Source: Diphasiastrum complanatum (lineage: Eukaryota > Streptophyta > Lycopodiopsida > Lycopodiales > Lycopodiaceae). Taken from it: 64,000 nt of DNA. Every line of letters starts with the position of its first letter. Within the stretch, counting starts at the first letter, position 1. Both the position numbers and the translations under genes were made by a program. The notes beneath the pieces were generated by a model. That model searched no databases, had not been told where the DNA came from, and saw only the letters and a list, made by a program, of their open reading frames with translations. The stretch is taken from assembly GCA_029204225.1 (NCBI GenBank), contig CM055110.1:37960195-38024194 (forward strand), written 5' to 3'. Shown one piece after another: positions 36,001-46,200 of the stretch.

Positions 36001-37889
36001 GTCCTAAGTTGTCCCCAAGGTATTGTGGTCCCTTCACAATACTCAAGAGAATTGGAAGTTCTGCTTACCAGCTGGCTTTGCCAGAATCCGCAAAGGTACA
36101 TCTGGTCTGAAGCGGGTGTTGCGAGAAGGAGACAACATTGTCCAAGAACAAAGCCTAATAGCCTTTGAGGAACCCAATTCCTTGCCACATGAACCAGAGG
36201 AAATTCTGAATATCCGAAACCGCAAGACTCGTCATGCGGTCTTTCGAGAAGTTTTAGTCAAGTGGAAGGATGGGTCCCAAGAAGAGGCAACCTGGGAGTC
36301 TGTAAGCAAGCTTCTCAAGAGGTATCCTAATTTCATCTTTGAAGATATCGCTTTCGAGGACGAAAGCTCCTTTTAGGGGGAGGAGATGTTATGGCCATTG
36401 GCAAACACAGAGATACTAGTGACTCGTTAGACCCTAGGGGGTCCCGGCAGGGTGACACTCAGCCCCGTAGTTCGGGATAATAACTCTTAGGAACTAGGAT
36501 CTAGTGGGCTTGGTCTATATTCATAGGGAGTCCCACTAAGTGGAGGGCACCCTTAGTTGCTAAGGGTGGGTCCCTAAAGTTAGGTAAGACCTGTGTGCCA
36601 CATGCTCAGTATGCATGAGGGGCATCCACATGCACAGTGGCATGTGAGAGGAGTGCATGGCCTCTTGGAGGCTGGGCGCTGGTCCTATATGGTGGCCTGT
36701 GAATGTAGAGCCAGGTACAGGATAGTGGGTGCAGATCCAGAGTCACTCTTCATCTTTGGTTGGTTCTCTTTCCATTGCTCCTAATAGGCACCATTCGAGA
36801 TCCTCTATCAAACGCCTATGACATCTTCGATCTTGCAAACAAAATTTTTGCTCATCAATTTGTTCAAGACTACAAAACAAATATGGTCAGATAAAGGCAG
36901 ACATCTGTAAGGCGCCAAAAAAAGAAAGAAAGAACGTAAATAAGCGTCAGAGGACAGTAAGCAATAAGGAAGGAGATTAGATGCTGCTAAGGAATATGAT
37001 TACCAAAGAGCAACTTCCCTAAGTTATCACTCGGGAATTACAGACCTTTTAAGATCATTTTAATCATTAATGAAGTGGTCCATGCGCTACAGCTTCCTCC
37101 AGCATGGAAACCTCGTGTCAATTTCCTCTTAGCAGATTTTTCTGCACAAAGAATGGAAAGACATGCAAGGGCTTACATGGAGTATCTTCAGGAGTTGCAT
37201 GTTCATGGATCAAATAATGGATGGAAGAGAGTCCTCCTATGGACTACCCGACATCCTTTGAACTGCCGCGAAAAAACATATCAGTTGAGGAAACTCTTTG
37301 AGCGTGAGAAGGAATCCGTATGCATTTTGAAGTCTTATACATCAAGCCTTGAAGACATCTTTCATGAATACAAATTCCTAGGTAAAGTACTCATCCAGAA
37401 CTGAGCCCGATGGTTTCTACGATCAATAGATCGACCGAGGGTATCTTCCTAATAGATCACAATCCAAAGCTCAGTAAAATATTTGTTCCTTTTCAAACCA
37501 AAACCCAAAATATTATATGATGTTCACGAGGACTGGAAGTACTTGACAATACTTCCAAATACTCATATAATGCAAGTTCGTGAAGATCGTGAAAATTTGA
37601 GGCTATCCAAGGTTCCAACTGCCTAAACAGAAAGTGTAATTAGCATAACAAAGGCAAATGGGATTCAAAACAATGCAAATAGGAAAGTCTATTACCTCAA
37701 CTCTGGTATTAAGAAAGCAATTGAAGGCAATGCAGAGTGAGTACCAGCACAGTCAAAGTGACGATACCCCAGACGCAGAGCATGCGAAATGAGATCCCGG
37801 AGCAGATGCGGCTCAGCTCGCCATACTCCCAGCCCTAGCAAGGGCATTGTGTGCCCATTATTCAGAACCAACTCTCGTTCTTCCGCCAT
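21934..37889 (-). CDS. Aldo-keto reductase, sorbitol-6-phosphate dehydrogenase / aldose-6-phosphate reductase type (complete, six exons)
   Basis: The coding sequence joins complement 37889-37745, 25616-25522, 25177-25060, 24888-24756, 22573-22354 and 22164-21934, giving 313 codons plus stop with every junction GT-AG and every phase consistent. The protein is a cytosolic-type NADP(H) aldo-keto reductase. It has an N-terminal [12 protein letters not shown] beta-hairpin, catalytic Asp46 (GYRHFDCA), Tyr51 ([12 protein letters not shown]), Lys80 (VFITTK) and His111 (LVHFP), the SNY turn, [16 protein letters not shown], and the cofactor-binding [13 protein letters not shown], ending in GIDLYA. The motifs and length fit plant sorbitol/mannose-6-phosphate reductases, which reduce sugar 6-phosphates with NADPH; substrate cannot be fixed from sequence. 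Intron 1 is 12,128 bp and full of transposons. An in-frame ATG 30 codons upstream (37979) is less likely to be used. Confidence 0.93.
22354..22573 (-). CDS. Aldo-keto reductase exon 5
   Basis: Acceptor TTGCAG^[28 protein letters not shown] to [10 protein letters not shown]; donor CAG^GTAATT. Length 220 nt. Confidence 0.93.
23847..24290 (-). CDS. Unrecognised open frame in aldo-keto reductase intron 4
   Basis: A 147-codon frame on the same strand as the host gene, inside its 2,182-bp fourth intron. It starts [20 protein letters not shown] and has a segment [20 protein letters not shown] and [20 protein letters not shown] that looks like real protein. No domain is recognised. It could be a remnant of an inserted gene or chance. 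Confidence 0.25.
   Translation of the reverse strand: MIHLLPRQVCKLSNDICIHTDAIWVFMDPTFIIGIVRPYLLNLNNCCASKDSGKARDISTQNLIISNSPPDTSFLRSYLQDYVTGFNSIFYGIADSCKPIREKRNHLLQCLRDEKSLFQFASVFGFDTLKISSHLLDNLMLFCYWKT
24756..24888 (-). CDS. Aldo-keto reductase exon 4
   Basis: Acceptor TGAACAG^[22 protein letters not shown] to GLVRSIGI; donor AAG^GTACTG. Length 133 nt. Confidence 0.92.
25060..25177 (-). CDS. Aldo-keto reductase exon 3
   Basis: Acceptor CTTGTAG^[26 protein letters not shown] to [12 protein letters not shown]; donor G^GTAAAG. It carries the catalytic His. Length 118 nt. Confidence 0.92.
25522..25616 (-). CDS. Aldo-keto reductase exon 2
   Basis: Acceptor TATTTCAG^[22 protein letters not shown] to VFITTK; donor AAG^GTAACC. 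It carries the catalytic Tyr and Lys. Length 95 nt. Confidence 0.92.
25699..25760. repeat. (AG)n microsatellite near the end of aldo-keto reductase intron 1
   Basis: 31 AG units. In the host gene's sense it is a (CT)n tract lying about 80-145 nt upstream of the exon 2 acceptor. Confidence 0.96.
25765..27255. other. Intron 1 sequence, no gene; possible decayed LTR
   Basis: The plus strand has a promoter-like GGGTATTTATAGGGGC at about 26247-26262 followed by pyrimidine-rich sequence, in front of the Copia gag remnant at 27259. This could be the LTR and leader of that element, but no clear LTR ends or primer site were found. Confidence 0.3.
27259..27680 (+). pseudogene. Copia gag N-terminal remnant
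   Basis: From ATG 27259 the frame reads [20 protein letters not shown], then [17 protein letters not shown] and a stop. After a shift it continues with [30 protein letters not shown] and [19 protein letters not shown]. It is a typical UBN2 gag with several disruptions, lying antisense in the first intron of the aldo-keto reductase gene. Confidence 0.6.
28155..28265 (+). pseudogene. Gypsy RNase H scrap
   Basis: The frame [20 protein letters not shown] matches the end of a Gypsy-type RNase H ([18 protein letters not shown]). Only about 30 residues are recognisable. It lies just left of the hAT-like element. Confidence 0.5.
29318..32852 (+). pseudogene. hAT-superfamily transposase (BED finger, DUF659, hAT dimerisation), two nonsense codons
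   Basis: Six exons join with GT-AG junctions and consistent phases: 29318-30315, 30408-30753, 30836-31257, 31356-31525, 31635-31972 and 32091-32852, about 1,010 codons. Exon 1 has a BED-type zinc finger (Cys32, Cys35, His49 in [20 protein letters not shown]) and a low-complexity Pro/Ser/Ala/Gly linker. Exon 2 is DUF659 ([32 protein letters not shown]). Exons 3-5 carry the hAT core and the C-terminal dimerisation block ([20 protein letters not shown]). Exon 6 adds an acidic coil, an AT-hook-like RRPRGRPRG and an RG-rich tail. TGA at 31405 (Arg expected) and TAA at 32172 (Gln expected) interrupt it; both fit single C-to-T changes. Confidence 0.85.
33009..33053. repeat. (GA)n microsatellite
   Basis: About 22 GA units just downstream of the transposase stop, inside the hAT-like element. 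Confidence 0.95.
33460..35260. other. Intron 1 sequence, no gene seen
   Basis: AT-rich sequence with no recognised coding motif. A repeat-rich patch of GATCCGGA/GATCCGG palindromes lies at 35200-35235, immediately before the Gypsy integrase fragment. Confidence 0.4.
35264..36376 (+). pseudogene. Gypsy chromovirus integrase core and chromodomain (5'-truncated)
   Basis: The sequence begins at [20 protein letters not shown], so protease, RT, RNase H and the integrase zinc site are missing. The DD35E triad is visible: Asp at 35322 (SMDF), Asp at 35505 (ISDRDPKF) and Glu at 35613 (DGQTERVNQ), with 35 residues between the last two. The GKLxxxYxGPF-type C-terminal domain follows ([15 protein letters not shown]). 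A frameshift near 36100 leads to the chromodomain ([20 protein letters not shown], then [15 protein letters not shown]) and stop at 36374. Chromodomains steer such elements to certain chromatin. Confidence 0.88.
36377..36386 (+). other. Polypurine tract of Gypsy
   Basis: The purine run ggggaggaga immediately precedes the LTR start TGTTATGG. Confidence 0.7.
36387..36790 (+). repeat. 3' LTR (start) of Gypsy chromovirus
   Basis: The LTR begins TGTTATGGCCATTGGC right after the polypurine tract. The right end is not defined because no second copy is available. Confidence 0.5.
36790..37620 (+). pseudogene. Unidentified coding remnant in aldo-keto reductase intron 1
   Basis: The clearest frame (37075-37404) reads [20 protein letters not shown], then [34 protein letters not shown] and [20 protein letters not shown]. 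Upstream, [20 protein letters not shown] (about 36800-36860) and, downstream, [19 protein letters not shown] (about 37506-37562) also look like protein. The pieces are in different frames or separated, as in a decayed multi-exon gene. I do not recognise the family. It is antisense to the host gene, next to its first donor site. Confidence 0.4.
37745..37889 (-). CDS. Aldo-keto reductase exon 1
   Basis: [20 protein letters not shown] through YRHFDCA, 145 nt. The donor CTG^GTACTC splits an Ala codon (G|CT). The leader upstream is rich in GAGA/CGAG. Confidence 0.9.
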
Positions 37890-38427
37890 ACCTCGCTCGC
37901 TCTCTCTCTCAGCTCGAATTTGATTCTCAAACTCCGCAATAAAATATGTCAGTAAAAGTAGCTGAAATTCATTCCTCACAAGGAAAAATTAAAACAAGTA
38001 GCTGAAGTTTGAGAGTGTGGTATGGATCTGGCCAGCTCGAATATTATTCCATACGTCTCTTATGATTTTATCTCTTGCTTGCATTGATGTGACATTCTTC
38101 ATACCCAAAACCAAAATTGGCCATTCAGAGTGTGCCACGTGAAATGGGTTACTTGCACTCTTGCACCTACCTATTGTAATTTTCATGAAACTATCATCAT
38201 TGAGTACTGCTTCTCACTAAAGTGCACTACAATTGTTGATTCATCTTTTTTCAAGATAAGATCTTATCTAATGAGCAGGTGGGTGGATTGTTTTACCCAT
38301 TTTTTAAGTGCTTGTGTTCCAATCAATCAATTCTCATGTCATGATAAGAGGAGAAAATTCAAATGATTTTGTCTAGTCAAGCCATGATAGAGGAGAAAAA
38401 TTCAAATGATTTTGTTTAATCACGCCA

Positions 38428-40302
38428 TGTTAGGGGAAATTTTTGATGGGGGATTGGTCTCATCAGGAAGCCCTACAGGAGAAGGGCCCACACTGCCCTT
38501 ACGTGAGTGATTGAGGGATACCGCTTTCAATCCCGAGGGTCGTCTCAACCACCCCGTGCTCCCCAGCCGATGAGGGTTTTCCAGGCCCCCAGAGGCACGG
38601 CTGCAAGGAGGTTTAACAACACTCTTGATCCTATTAGCAAAGGGAGCTTTAGCAACGAATCTGCGGATTCCCAAAAAGGTTCAAGCAGCAAGCATGGATT
38701 CAACAAGCCTGGCAGGACTCCAGTGAGCTAGCAGAGGCTCGACGAGCTCAGCGCTGATTGTGAGCATTATGGGCCTGGTGGACTTTGCAGTTCTGGTATG
38801 AAGATCCAACGACAGTAGCCAGATACACTAGAGTGGAGATCACGTGGCACTCAACCGCTCTGATGATTTATATATCTCATTGAGACAGAGAACTAAACGT
38901 CATTCATATGGGCATATATATCCTCTGGATCACCCAAACAATCAGTGCAAGGAGTAGCAGGAGTGTCATACTTCAAATACCCATGCGTAGCTCTCTCTTG
39001 AATCTAGGCAGCGTGCACCATAGTTTCTGATCCAATAGATCATAGATAGTAGGTTGAGGAACAACACGCTATAGACTACATCCCACATAGAGTGGATAAC
39101 TAACGGTAATCAAACCGCACTCTCACCGATCCCCAAATCCTTAGCAGCGAATGACGGGTGCAACAGCAGACTGATTCATGAAGGATTTCCATTGGTCTCT
39201 TATCCATCTCTGATACGGTAGTTGTCTTCCATTTGTCTGTCTCTAACTCGTTCTACAAGCCATTTGAATCACAGCTTGATCTTATGGGGAATGGGAGAAT
39301 ATGCCTTTGTATTTCCTCCATTACACACACTTCCTAACCATAAAGACGAAAGCTATTCCTTCTTCCACATGAATACCAAAACAAAAGTTCTCCCTCAACC
39401 TTTTTTTTTTCTTGGACCCCAAGACCACTCCCTTTTATAGAGGTCACCCAAAGCTTCCCCTTCATAATGCCATATCTTCAGTTTTCAAGCCTTTCATGAA
39501 AAGTGTCCTCTCTTGTACATGGCTCTTAGTTGTGATTTGACCACAAGTGGTACCCTTCCCCTTTTGAAAAAAATGGATGGGGATCATGGGTACAAGGGTA
39601 CCACATGTGTGAGCCACTTCCCTCTTTTGCACTTGTTGGTGGTGTAAATGGTGAGTACTTCTCTTGATTACTTTTCTTTAATTGGGTAGTCCTTATGACT
39701 ACTTGTGGTCAACTCCTACCACTTTTAGGTAGAATATTTTTGTTTGGCACTTTTTGGCCTCCACTTGTATTTTCCTTTTGCGTGTCTGTGGCCCATGGCT
39801 CAAGCTATTGAGGTGATTTGTCTGTCGGGGTGCCGCTTCGACTTGCACTAGAACTTGCCTATATTTTTGTTACAGTTTCCTTGACCCTGTCCCATAATTT
39901 CTGGCCATTTGTTGCGAGTTGATTTATCTCATTGCCATTTTTCCATGTATCGTACTGGCGAGCACTCATGACTTGGGGTTTCTTTAAGGCAACCGGTTCC
40001 CTGAAAAGCACAATAGGCAATTTTTATATTAATAAAAAGTAATAGAGTACATTGGAAAATTCGCTCGGTAGTGCCGGCTATTATAATCAGGCTAATTCTA
40101 AGGCCGTAACCTAGTTTATGGGCCATTTCTAAGGCCTCAAAATTTGCTCTAGCCACATTTTGGGCGGGCTGGGACCCCAATCTATAGGCAACTTTGTGCA
40201 GATTTTACCACTAATAGCCGGTTTTTACATGCCGGATTTTACAAAATTGTGAAAATTACTTTAAAAATAGCTCGATTTTTTGTACGAAAATATTGGCTAA
40301 CA
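38428..40302 (-). repeat. LTR of gag-only element (left copy, 3' in element sense)
   Basis: 1,875 bp, TGTTAG...CTAACA. The minus-strand TATA box is at 39431-39439. Compared with the right copy it has about 390 extra bases (about 38578-38968). Confidence 0.7.
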
Positions 40303-41290
40303 TTGGAAACTTCACTGGAGAGTGTGGTCCCCACACGAACGAACTCAAAGTGCTCCAAATGGTGAATCAAGTATAGTGGGCTCAGTACCTTTGCTGGGTG
40401 ATGCTAATTACAAGGGTCTTGTATGGTATCTGCACTCACTTCCTTCCTAAAGGCCACTAGTTGAGCCCTTCCATCTGCAATTAGTTGGTCTTACTGCAAC
40501 ATCTTCAAGTAATTTGGTGCCTTCATACCTGCATTAAAACCCACCCGTGACCTATATGGCAAATGTTCCCAATCCCATCAAATTTATGAAAATGCCCATT
40601 TCAGACCCATGCATGGAGGGGTATGCAAATGCAATTCTCAGCATTATTGGTGGGATGACATGGATGCAGGTCACCAGTATTGTGTCTAATATCATGTGAT
40701 TGATGTGTGTACATGCATTACAGATCTACCAATTTCAATGAGATATGATTGACCAGATCTAGACTTATGAAGATTTTAACTTTAAATCTCTATTCCTGAT
40801 CCGAATCGCTAGGAGATCTATGAAGAATAGATTGTACACTACTCATCAAGAATCTGCACAGATATTGAAGACTATAGTTGCACCCGTAATACCAATGTGT
40901 CACTCAAAGAAGTCTTGATCATAATGGATCTCGTGTAGGGAGATCTAGCTGCAAATATTGGGGAGAAAGATATCGAACCTCTCAAATGGGTATGGATTCG
41001 ATCTGGAGTAAGCATCGTCAAACTCTCTCTCTTTTTTCCAGTGCTTTATTCATTGGGCAATGGAGTCACTCCCCTCCCCACTACAATGTTTTCATTCCCA
41101 AATTTTTCCTCTCTTAACCCCCCATATGCTTCTATATCAATAATTCGTATGCCCATTACAATAATACATGATGACCTATGCAACTTAGAGCATATGTGGA
41201 GTGCATGGATATGGATGCATTCAAACAACATTGCAATCAATTGGTCCAATCACACCATGACTCTTTCTGGTTTTGTTCATCCCTTCCTCT
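40303..41290. other. Interior of gag-only element, no gene seen
   Basis: Sequence between the left LTR and the gag remnants. No polypurine tract is obvious beside 40303 and no pol motif was found. Confidence 0.4.
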
Positions 41291-42150
41291 GAAGGGGTAT
41301 CGTGAGGCATTTTATGAGGGTGTTGCATAGTTTTGTTTGTATTTTGAATTTTGGGGTCCACGGGGCTAGGCATGAGAGTGCATGTATCTAGATCTTTCAC
41401 CTGCCCCTGACATTTTTGTCCTAAATGACCATCCTTTTGGTAATAACTGAAGAAATCCTGACTAAGATGAGTCTCTTGACAATGTTGGCAACTTGGTGGT
41501 GTAGGTATGTCTCATGGGGTATGTTGTTGGCATTTTAGAATGTTTATGTCCGAAGCAAGTGTATAGATTTTTTCGTTCATAGTACCCAGATAGTTTGCCA
41601 ACATTTCTCTCACGTCATCCAAGCCTGATTTGGGTCTCGTATGCTCATGCCCCATGTTCATTGGTATATGACTGATTTGGGAAACTGGTTGCACTAGGAA
41701 TGTATCTGGACTTCTTTGGGGATAGCTGATGGACTTGTCTTTTGCAGCTTGACGAGGTTCAACATAAGCATAGTAGGGATGTCTTCCTGCAGCTGGACTG
41801 GTTTTCCACATGTTGTTATTGTGGTTTAAGCTACTCACGGTAGGCTTATGATGGCCGAAAGCCTATGGAAAGTATCGATGTCATGGATGGTCCCTCATTG
41901 CAAGCTATGATACCAACGCCTGGCAGCCTCGATCAAGGTAGTTGTGAAAAACATCATCTCATGATGTGGGTCCATAATGTGGTTTATGAAACATGCTTCC
42001 AAAAAGCATCAAGGTGTTCCTCGGCACTCTCAAAGAGGGTCCCATGGAACTCTGGTGTAGATCCACTTAGTGTGGGTAGTGCGCCCACGGTCGGGGGCAC
42101 CACGATTGGTTCTGTGGGACGTCTTGCCATGGGCCTACTGGAGTGATTCC
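41290..42150 (-). pseudogene. gag remnant of the LTR element (core, coil, zinc knuckles)
   Basis: Minus-strand reading from 42150 gives IVVPPTVGALPTLSGSTPEF and FESAEEHLDAFWKHV (gag core style), then after breaks SGLDDVREMLANYLGTMNEK (a coil-like helix), and two degraded zinc knuckles CQHCQETHLSQDF and YYQKDGHLGQKC. It looks like a Gypsy-type gag with stops and shifts. Confidence 0.55.
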
Positions 42151-42255
42151 GAAAAAAAATACCCTAATCGGTCATACGCAATCGATCTATCCTACCGCAT
42201 CTTAGCTATTCTTATAGGCCTAATCCTACTATCTACTAAGTTGAATCTCTTCTGA

Positions 42256-42753
42256 TCAGAGCCTGCATGGGTCCAATCTTGATTGTGTATCCCTTGTGCG
42301 TTTCCAACAACATTCTTCCAGGAGGCCATGTTTCCTGCAATACCTACACACATTGGTGGGACAATTCCCGTTCAAATGGTCCCCCTGGTAGAATCGACAA
42401 ACATGCCCAGTGGGTGTAGATGGCCTTTGGTTGACTAAGTTCAGCTGGCGTTTAAATTGTCCTATTTCTGCAGCCAAGGCTGATACCCTCTCATTCATAT
42501 GTAAGACACGGTCTCTTAACTCTTTGACTAGTTCTCTCGCTTCGTCATCGGGATCTCTAGGAGGCTCCAGTAAAGCTTCTCGTCTCCGTACTAATCTCCA
42601 TAACCAAGACAAAAATTCAATTGTTTTCAGGTAGAGGGTCTTGATTACTTGGGCATGTAACAAGGTTGGACGTGCGGCTGATGGTATTCTAAACAGCATG
42701 CCCATCATAGTGACAAGGTGATAGAATGTATACTCTATGTGTGGGATCAGCAC
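42256..42753 (-). pseudogene. Second gag segment with coil and zinc knuckles
   Basis: A 165-codon minus-strand frame. Its C-terminal half has DPDDEARELVKELRDRVLHM, NERVSALAAEIGQFKRQLN (helical) and then CRFYQGDHLNGNC plus CRYCRKHGLLEECC, two zinc-knuckle-like motifs. It precedes another gag core (42150-41290), so the interior holds two gag-type segments in a row, by duplication or nesting. Confidence 0.55.
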
Positions 42754-43157
42754 ACATCACACTGTGATGCTAACCACTTCGACGTGTAGTAACATGATAG
42801 TGGTTTTTTGAACCAATGTGTGGCCCACTAGTAGCTTGCATAGTCATGCTAGCGTGCGGCTGGCGTGCTATAAGTATATGGCAATAGTCAACAATACTCA
42901 TCAAGGTCTGGGACTAGAATGAGATCTGGTCATCTTTCTAAGCATGAGTCTATGGGTGAATAACTTTCTTTCCAAGCAATGATCAAATTTTCAAGTTCAG
43001 CTCCCGGCAGACGCACCAATGATTTGCACCAATGTTAAGCGTCTGGCGGGTCAAATAACGTAAGCAACCCGCAAATGGCTAATCTGTACAGTTCACAGCC
43101 CTAGGTATAGATAATTGTCCTTCAAACAATAGCCCATGCTAAGATTCTACCTCTCGA

Positions 43158-43169
43158 CAGACGCACCAA
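43158..43169 (-). other. Primer binding site candidate of gag-only element
   Basis: The minus strand reads TTGGTGCGTCTG directly after the LTR end CTAACA. A second similar sequence lies at about 43005-43025. The tRNA is not identified. Confidence 0.5.
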
Positions 43170-44600
43170 TGTTAGGGGGAAATTTTTGAAGGGGGGATTG
43201 GTCTCGCCAGGAAGCCCTACATCTGAAGGACCGACATTGCCCTTACGTGAGTGATTGAGGGATACCGCTTCCAATCCCGAGGGTCATCTCAACCACTCCG
43301 TGCTCCCCAACCGATGAGGGTTTTCAAATACCCATGCATAGCTCTCTCTTGAATTTGTAGCAACCTCATCAGAGAGGATTGAGGGATACCGCTTCCAATC
43401 CCGAGGGTCATCTCAACCACCCCGTGCTCCCCAGTCGATGAGGGTTTTCAAATACCCATGCGTAGCTCTCTCTTGAATCTGTAGCAACCTCATCAGAGAG
43501 GAGGCAACGTGCACCATAGTTTCTGATCCAATAGATCACATATAGTAGGTTGAGGAACAACACTTGAGCTATAGACTGCATCCCACATAGAGTGGATAAC
43601 TAACGGTAATCAAACCGCACTCTCACCGATCCCCAAATCCTTAGCAGCGAATGACGGGTGCAACAACAGACTGATTCATGAAGGATTTCCATTGGTCTCT
43701 TATCCATCTCTGATACGGTAGTTGTCTTCCATTTGTCTGTCTCTAACTCGTTCTACAAGCCATTTGGATCACATTTTGATCTTATGGGGAATGGGAGAGT
43801 ATACCTTTGTATTTCCTCCATTACACACACCTCCTAACCATAAAGACGAAAGCTATTCCTTCTTCCACGTGAATACCAAAACAAAAGTTCTCCTTCAACC
43901 TTTTTTTTTTCTTGGACCCCAAGGCCACTCCCTTTTATAGAAGTCACCCAAAGCTTCCCCTTCATAATGCCATATCTTCATTTTTCAAGCCTTTCATGAA
44001 AAGTGTCCTCTCTTGTACATGGCTCTTAGTTGTGATTTGACCACAAGTGGTACCCTTCCCCTTTTGAAAAAGATAAATGGGGATCGTGGGTACAAGGGTA
44101 CCACATGTGTGAGCCACTTTCCTCTTTTGCACTTGTTGGTGGTGTAAATGGTGAGTACTTCTCTTGATTACTTTTTCTTAATTGGGTAGTCCTTTTGACT
44201 ACTTGTGGTCAACTCCTACCACTTTTAGGTAGGATAATTTTGTTAGGCACTTTTTGGCCTCCACTTGTATTTTCCTTTTGTGTGTTTGTGGCCCATGGCT
44301 CAAGCTGTCGAGGTCATTTGTTTGTCAGGTTCGACTTGCACTGGAACTTGCCTATATTTTTGTTACAATTTCCTTGACCCTGTCCCATAATTTCTGACCA
44401 TTTGTTGCGAGTTGATTTTCCTCATTGCCGATTTTTTGTGTATCATACTAGCGAGCACTCATGACTTGGGGTTTCTTTAAGGCAACCGGTTCCCTGAAAA
44501 GCACAATTAGGCAATTTTATATTAATAAAAAGTAACTAAGTACATTGGAAAATTCGCTCGGCAGTGCCGGCTATTATAATCGGGCCAATTCTAAGGCCGT
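43170..44600 (-). repeat. LTR of gag-only element (right copy, truncated)
   Basis: Matches the left LTR until about 44600 (..ctaaggccgt). The minus-strand TATA box is at 43931-43939. It contains a perfectly placed 124-bp tandem duplication (43253-43376 and 43377-43500). Confidence 0.75.
43253..43500. repeat. 124-bp tandem duplication inside an LTR
   Basis: Both units start GATTGAGGGATACCGC and end CATCAGAGAG; only a few bases differ. The left LTR has a single unit, interrupted by its extra segment. Confidence 0.85.
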
Positions 44601-46200
44601 TTGTAAGCAAATATGGCTTCTTCACAAGATTCTCATGCAACATCTATTTAGGTAAGCTTTGCAGTACTTTGCTTCGTGTATCAGTTTACGAAAAGGTAAT
44701 GGTGTATATAATTGGAAACAGTTACGTTTATAAATGGTTATAAAAAATGGTGGTAACTTGCATCTATAACAAGAATAGTTCAAATTAGCTATGCCTCTCA
44801 TTTAGCAATAATAAGCAGCCATATATAAACTCAGGTTACACAGTTGGTGACGTTGTCGTTTGCTTTACAAAAAATTTATTTCTAAGTACAATAATACAAG
44901 TATTGATAACCTACGTGCCCTTAAGGTACATGGATTTGTACAAGGGATTGCCACATTTGTAGGGATTGGTATGGCACGGATCTGCTCTAATCCTAACGCA
45001 AATGTTAGGGTAAAGTACTTGGCTAAAACACGCACTAGTAATAATATAATAAAAAGATTCAGAATTTTAAAATTTTATGAAACTGGGCGATAACTGGCGT
45101 ACTCTTGGAAAGCATGGATATGCTCAAGAGTTTCGAAAATGGTACTATGCCCATTATGGGTTCAGATATTGGTATGGCATGGATTTGCCCCATATTTGAG
45201 TGTCGTTCCATGCTATCTCTCGTTTGCAAATTGCAACTTTTATAATGCACTTGTTTTTCAAATACATTAGTGTTTACTTAAAAAATGGATACAGACTAGT
45301 ACCATAAGACTGATCAGAATGGCGGAATGCCCTGATACGGTGATGATACGGAAAAGCCTATCGCTAATAATTATGTGTTACATAGGGAAGATTGGACTAC
45401 GTTTTATTATGAAATATTTTAAGTTGTTAAGCTGCTATACTTATTTTGGACATGGATAACAACTGACATTAAGCTTTGACACTTGTCTTTCTCACTGTGC
45501 TAACTTGTGCAATTTTGTGTGGTGGGATGGTGGCAGGTACCAGCTGGATGTCTTGAAATTTGTTTCGCTATACGGTGCTTTCTTTCTTTGAAGTATTGTA
45601 TGCTTTCAGCTATGTTTTACCTTTGTTCACAGATTCCACTGAATCTGTGAACATGGTTTCTTTATCGTTCTTCGTTCGTTCTTTCTTCTTCTTGTTACTT
45701 CTGTAGGTTACGGTTCTTTACGGTTTGGTCTTCTTATTAGAACGGTTTCCAAGCAAAAGCGTTTTCTCATATTACAATGAGTATTCCCCAGCCTGTCAGT
45801 GGGGAGAGACAGATTTGTTACTCAGCTACATGCATAAACAAGGCATGCAACAGTCCTAGCTCGGTTTAGATCAGCAGTCTAAAACATGGAGCATTCTACA
45901 ATTTATCTACCAAAATCACGAAACAAACAAAGACAAGATTAAGCTACTCAATCATGAAAACAAGAAACAAGAAAACTAGATTCCTAATAGCACTCTAGCA
46001 GCCCAAGGATCAAGAAACACCCATTTCTTGATGCTTGGAATGCCCAAGAACAATCAAGAACTGGAATGTAAAAGAATATGCAAGATCTACACCACAAATC
46101 CAGTCTATTTAGTTGATTTGAATGCCAATTCCTACATTAATCCACCAAAAGAAATAAAATCCATTCCACAACTAAAAGCAAGAGAGCAAGTAAGAAATCT
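44600..46200. other. No gene seen
   Basis: AT-rich sequence. A motif GATTGGTATGGCA(C/T)GGAT occurs twice (about 44964 and 45168). No protein domain, RNA gene or clear LTR end was recognised. Confidence 0.4.

Larger units (their letters stand above)
38428..44600 (-). mobile_element. Gag-only LTR retrotransposon (TR-GAG-like)
   Basis: Two long direct repeats (38428-40302 and 43170-44600) start TGTTAGGGG in plus orientation. The left copy ends GGCTAACA, giving the inverted ends TGTTAG...CTAACA. A TATA box in minus orientation (CTATAAAAGG) in both copies and a primer-site-like TTGGTGCGTCTG abutting the right LTR at 43169 fix the orientation as minus. The 2.9-kb interior holds only gag-like sequence with zinc knuckles, with no protease, RT or integrase. 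This fits the non-autonomous TR-GAG class described in plants. The right LTR is truncated at about 44600, so no target duplication can be checked. Confidence 0.7.
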
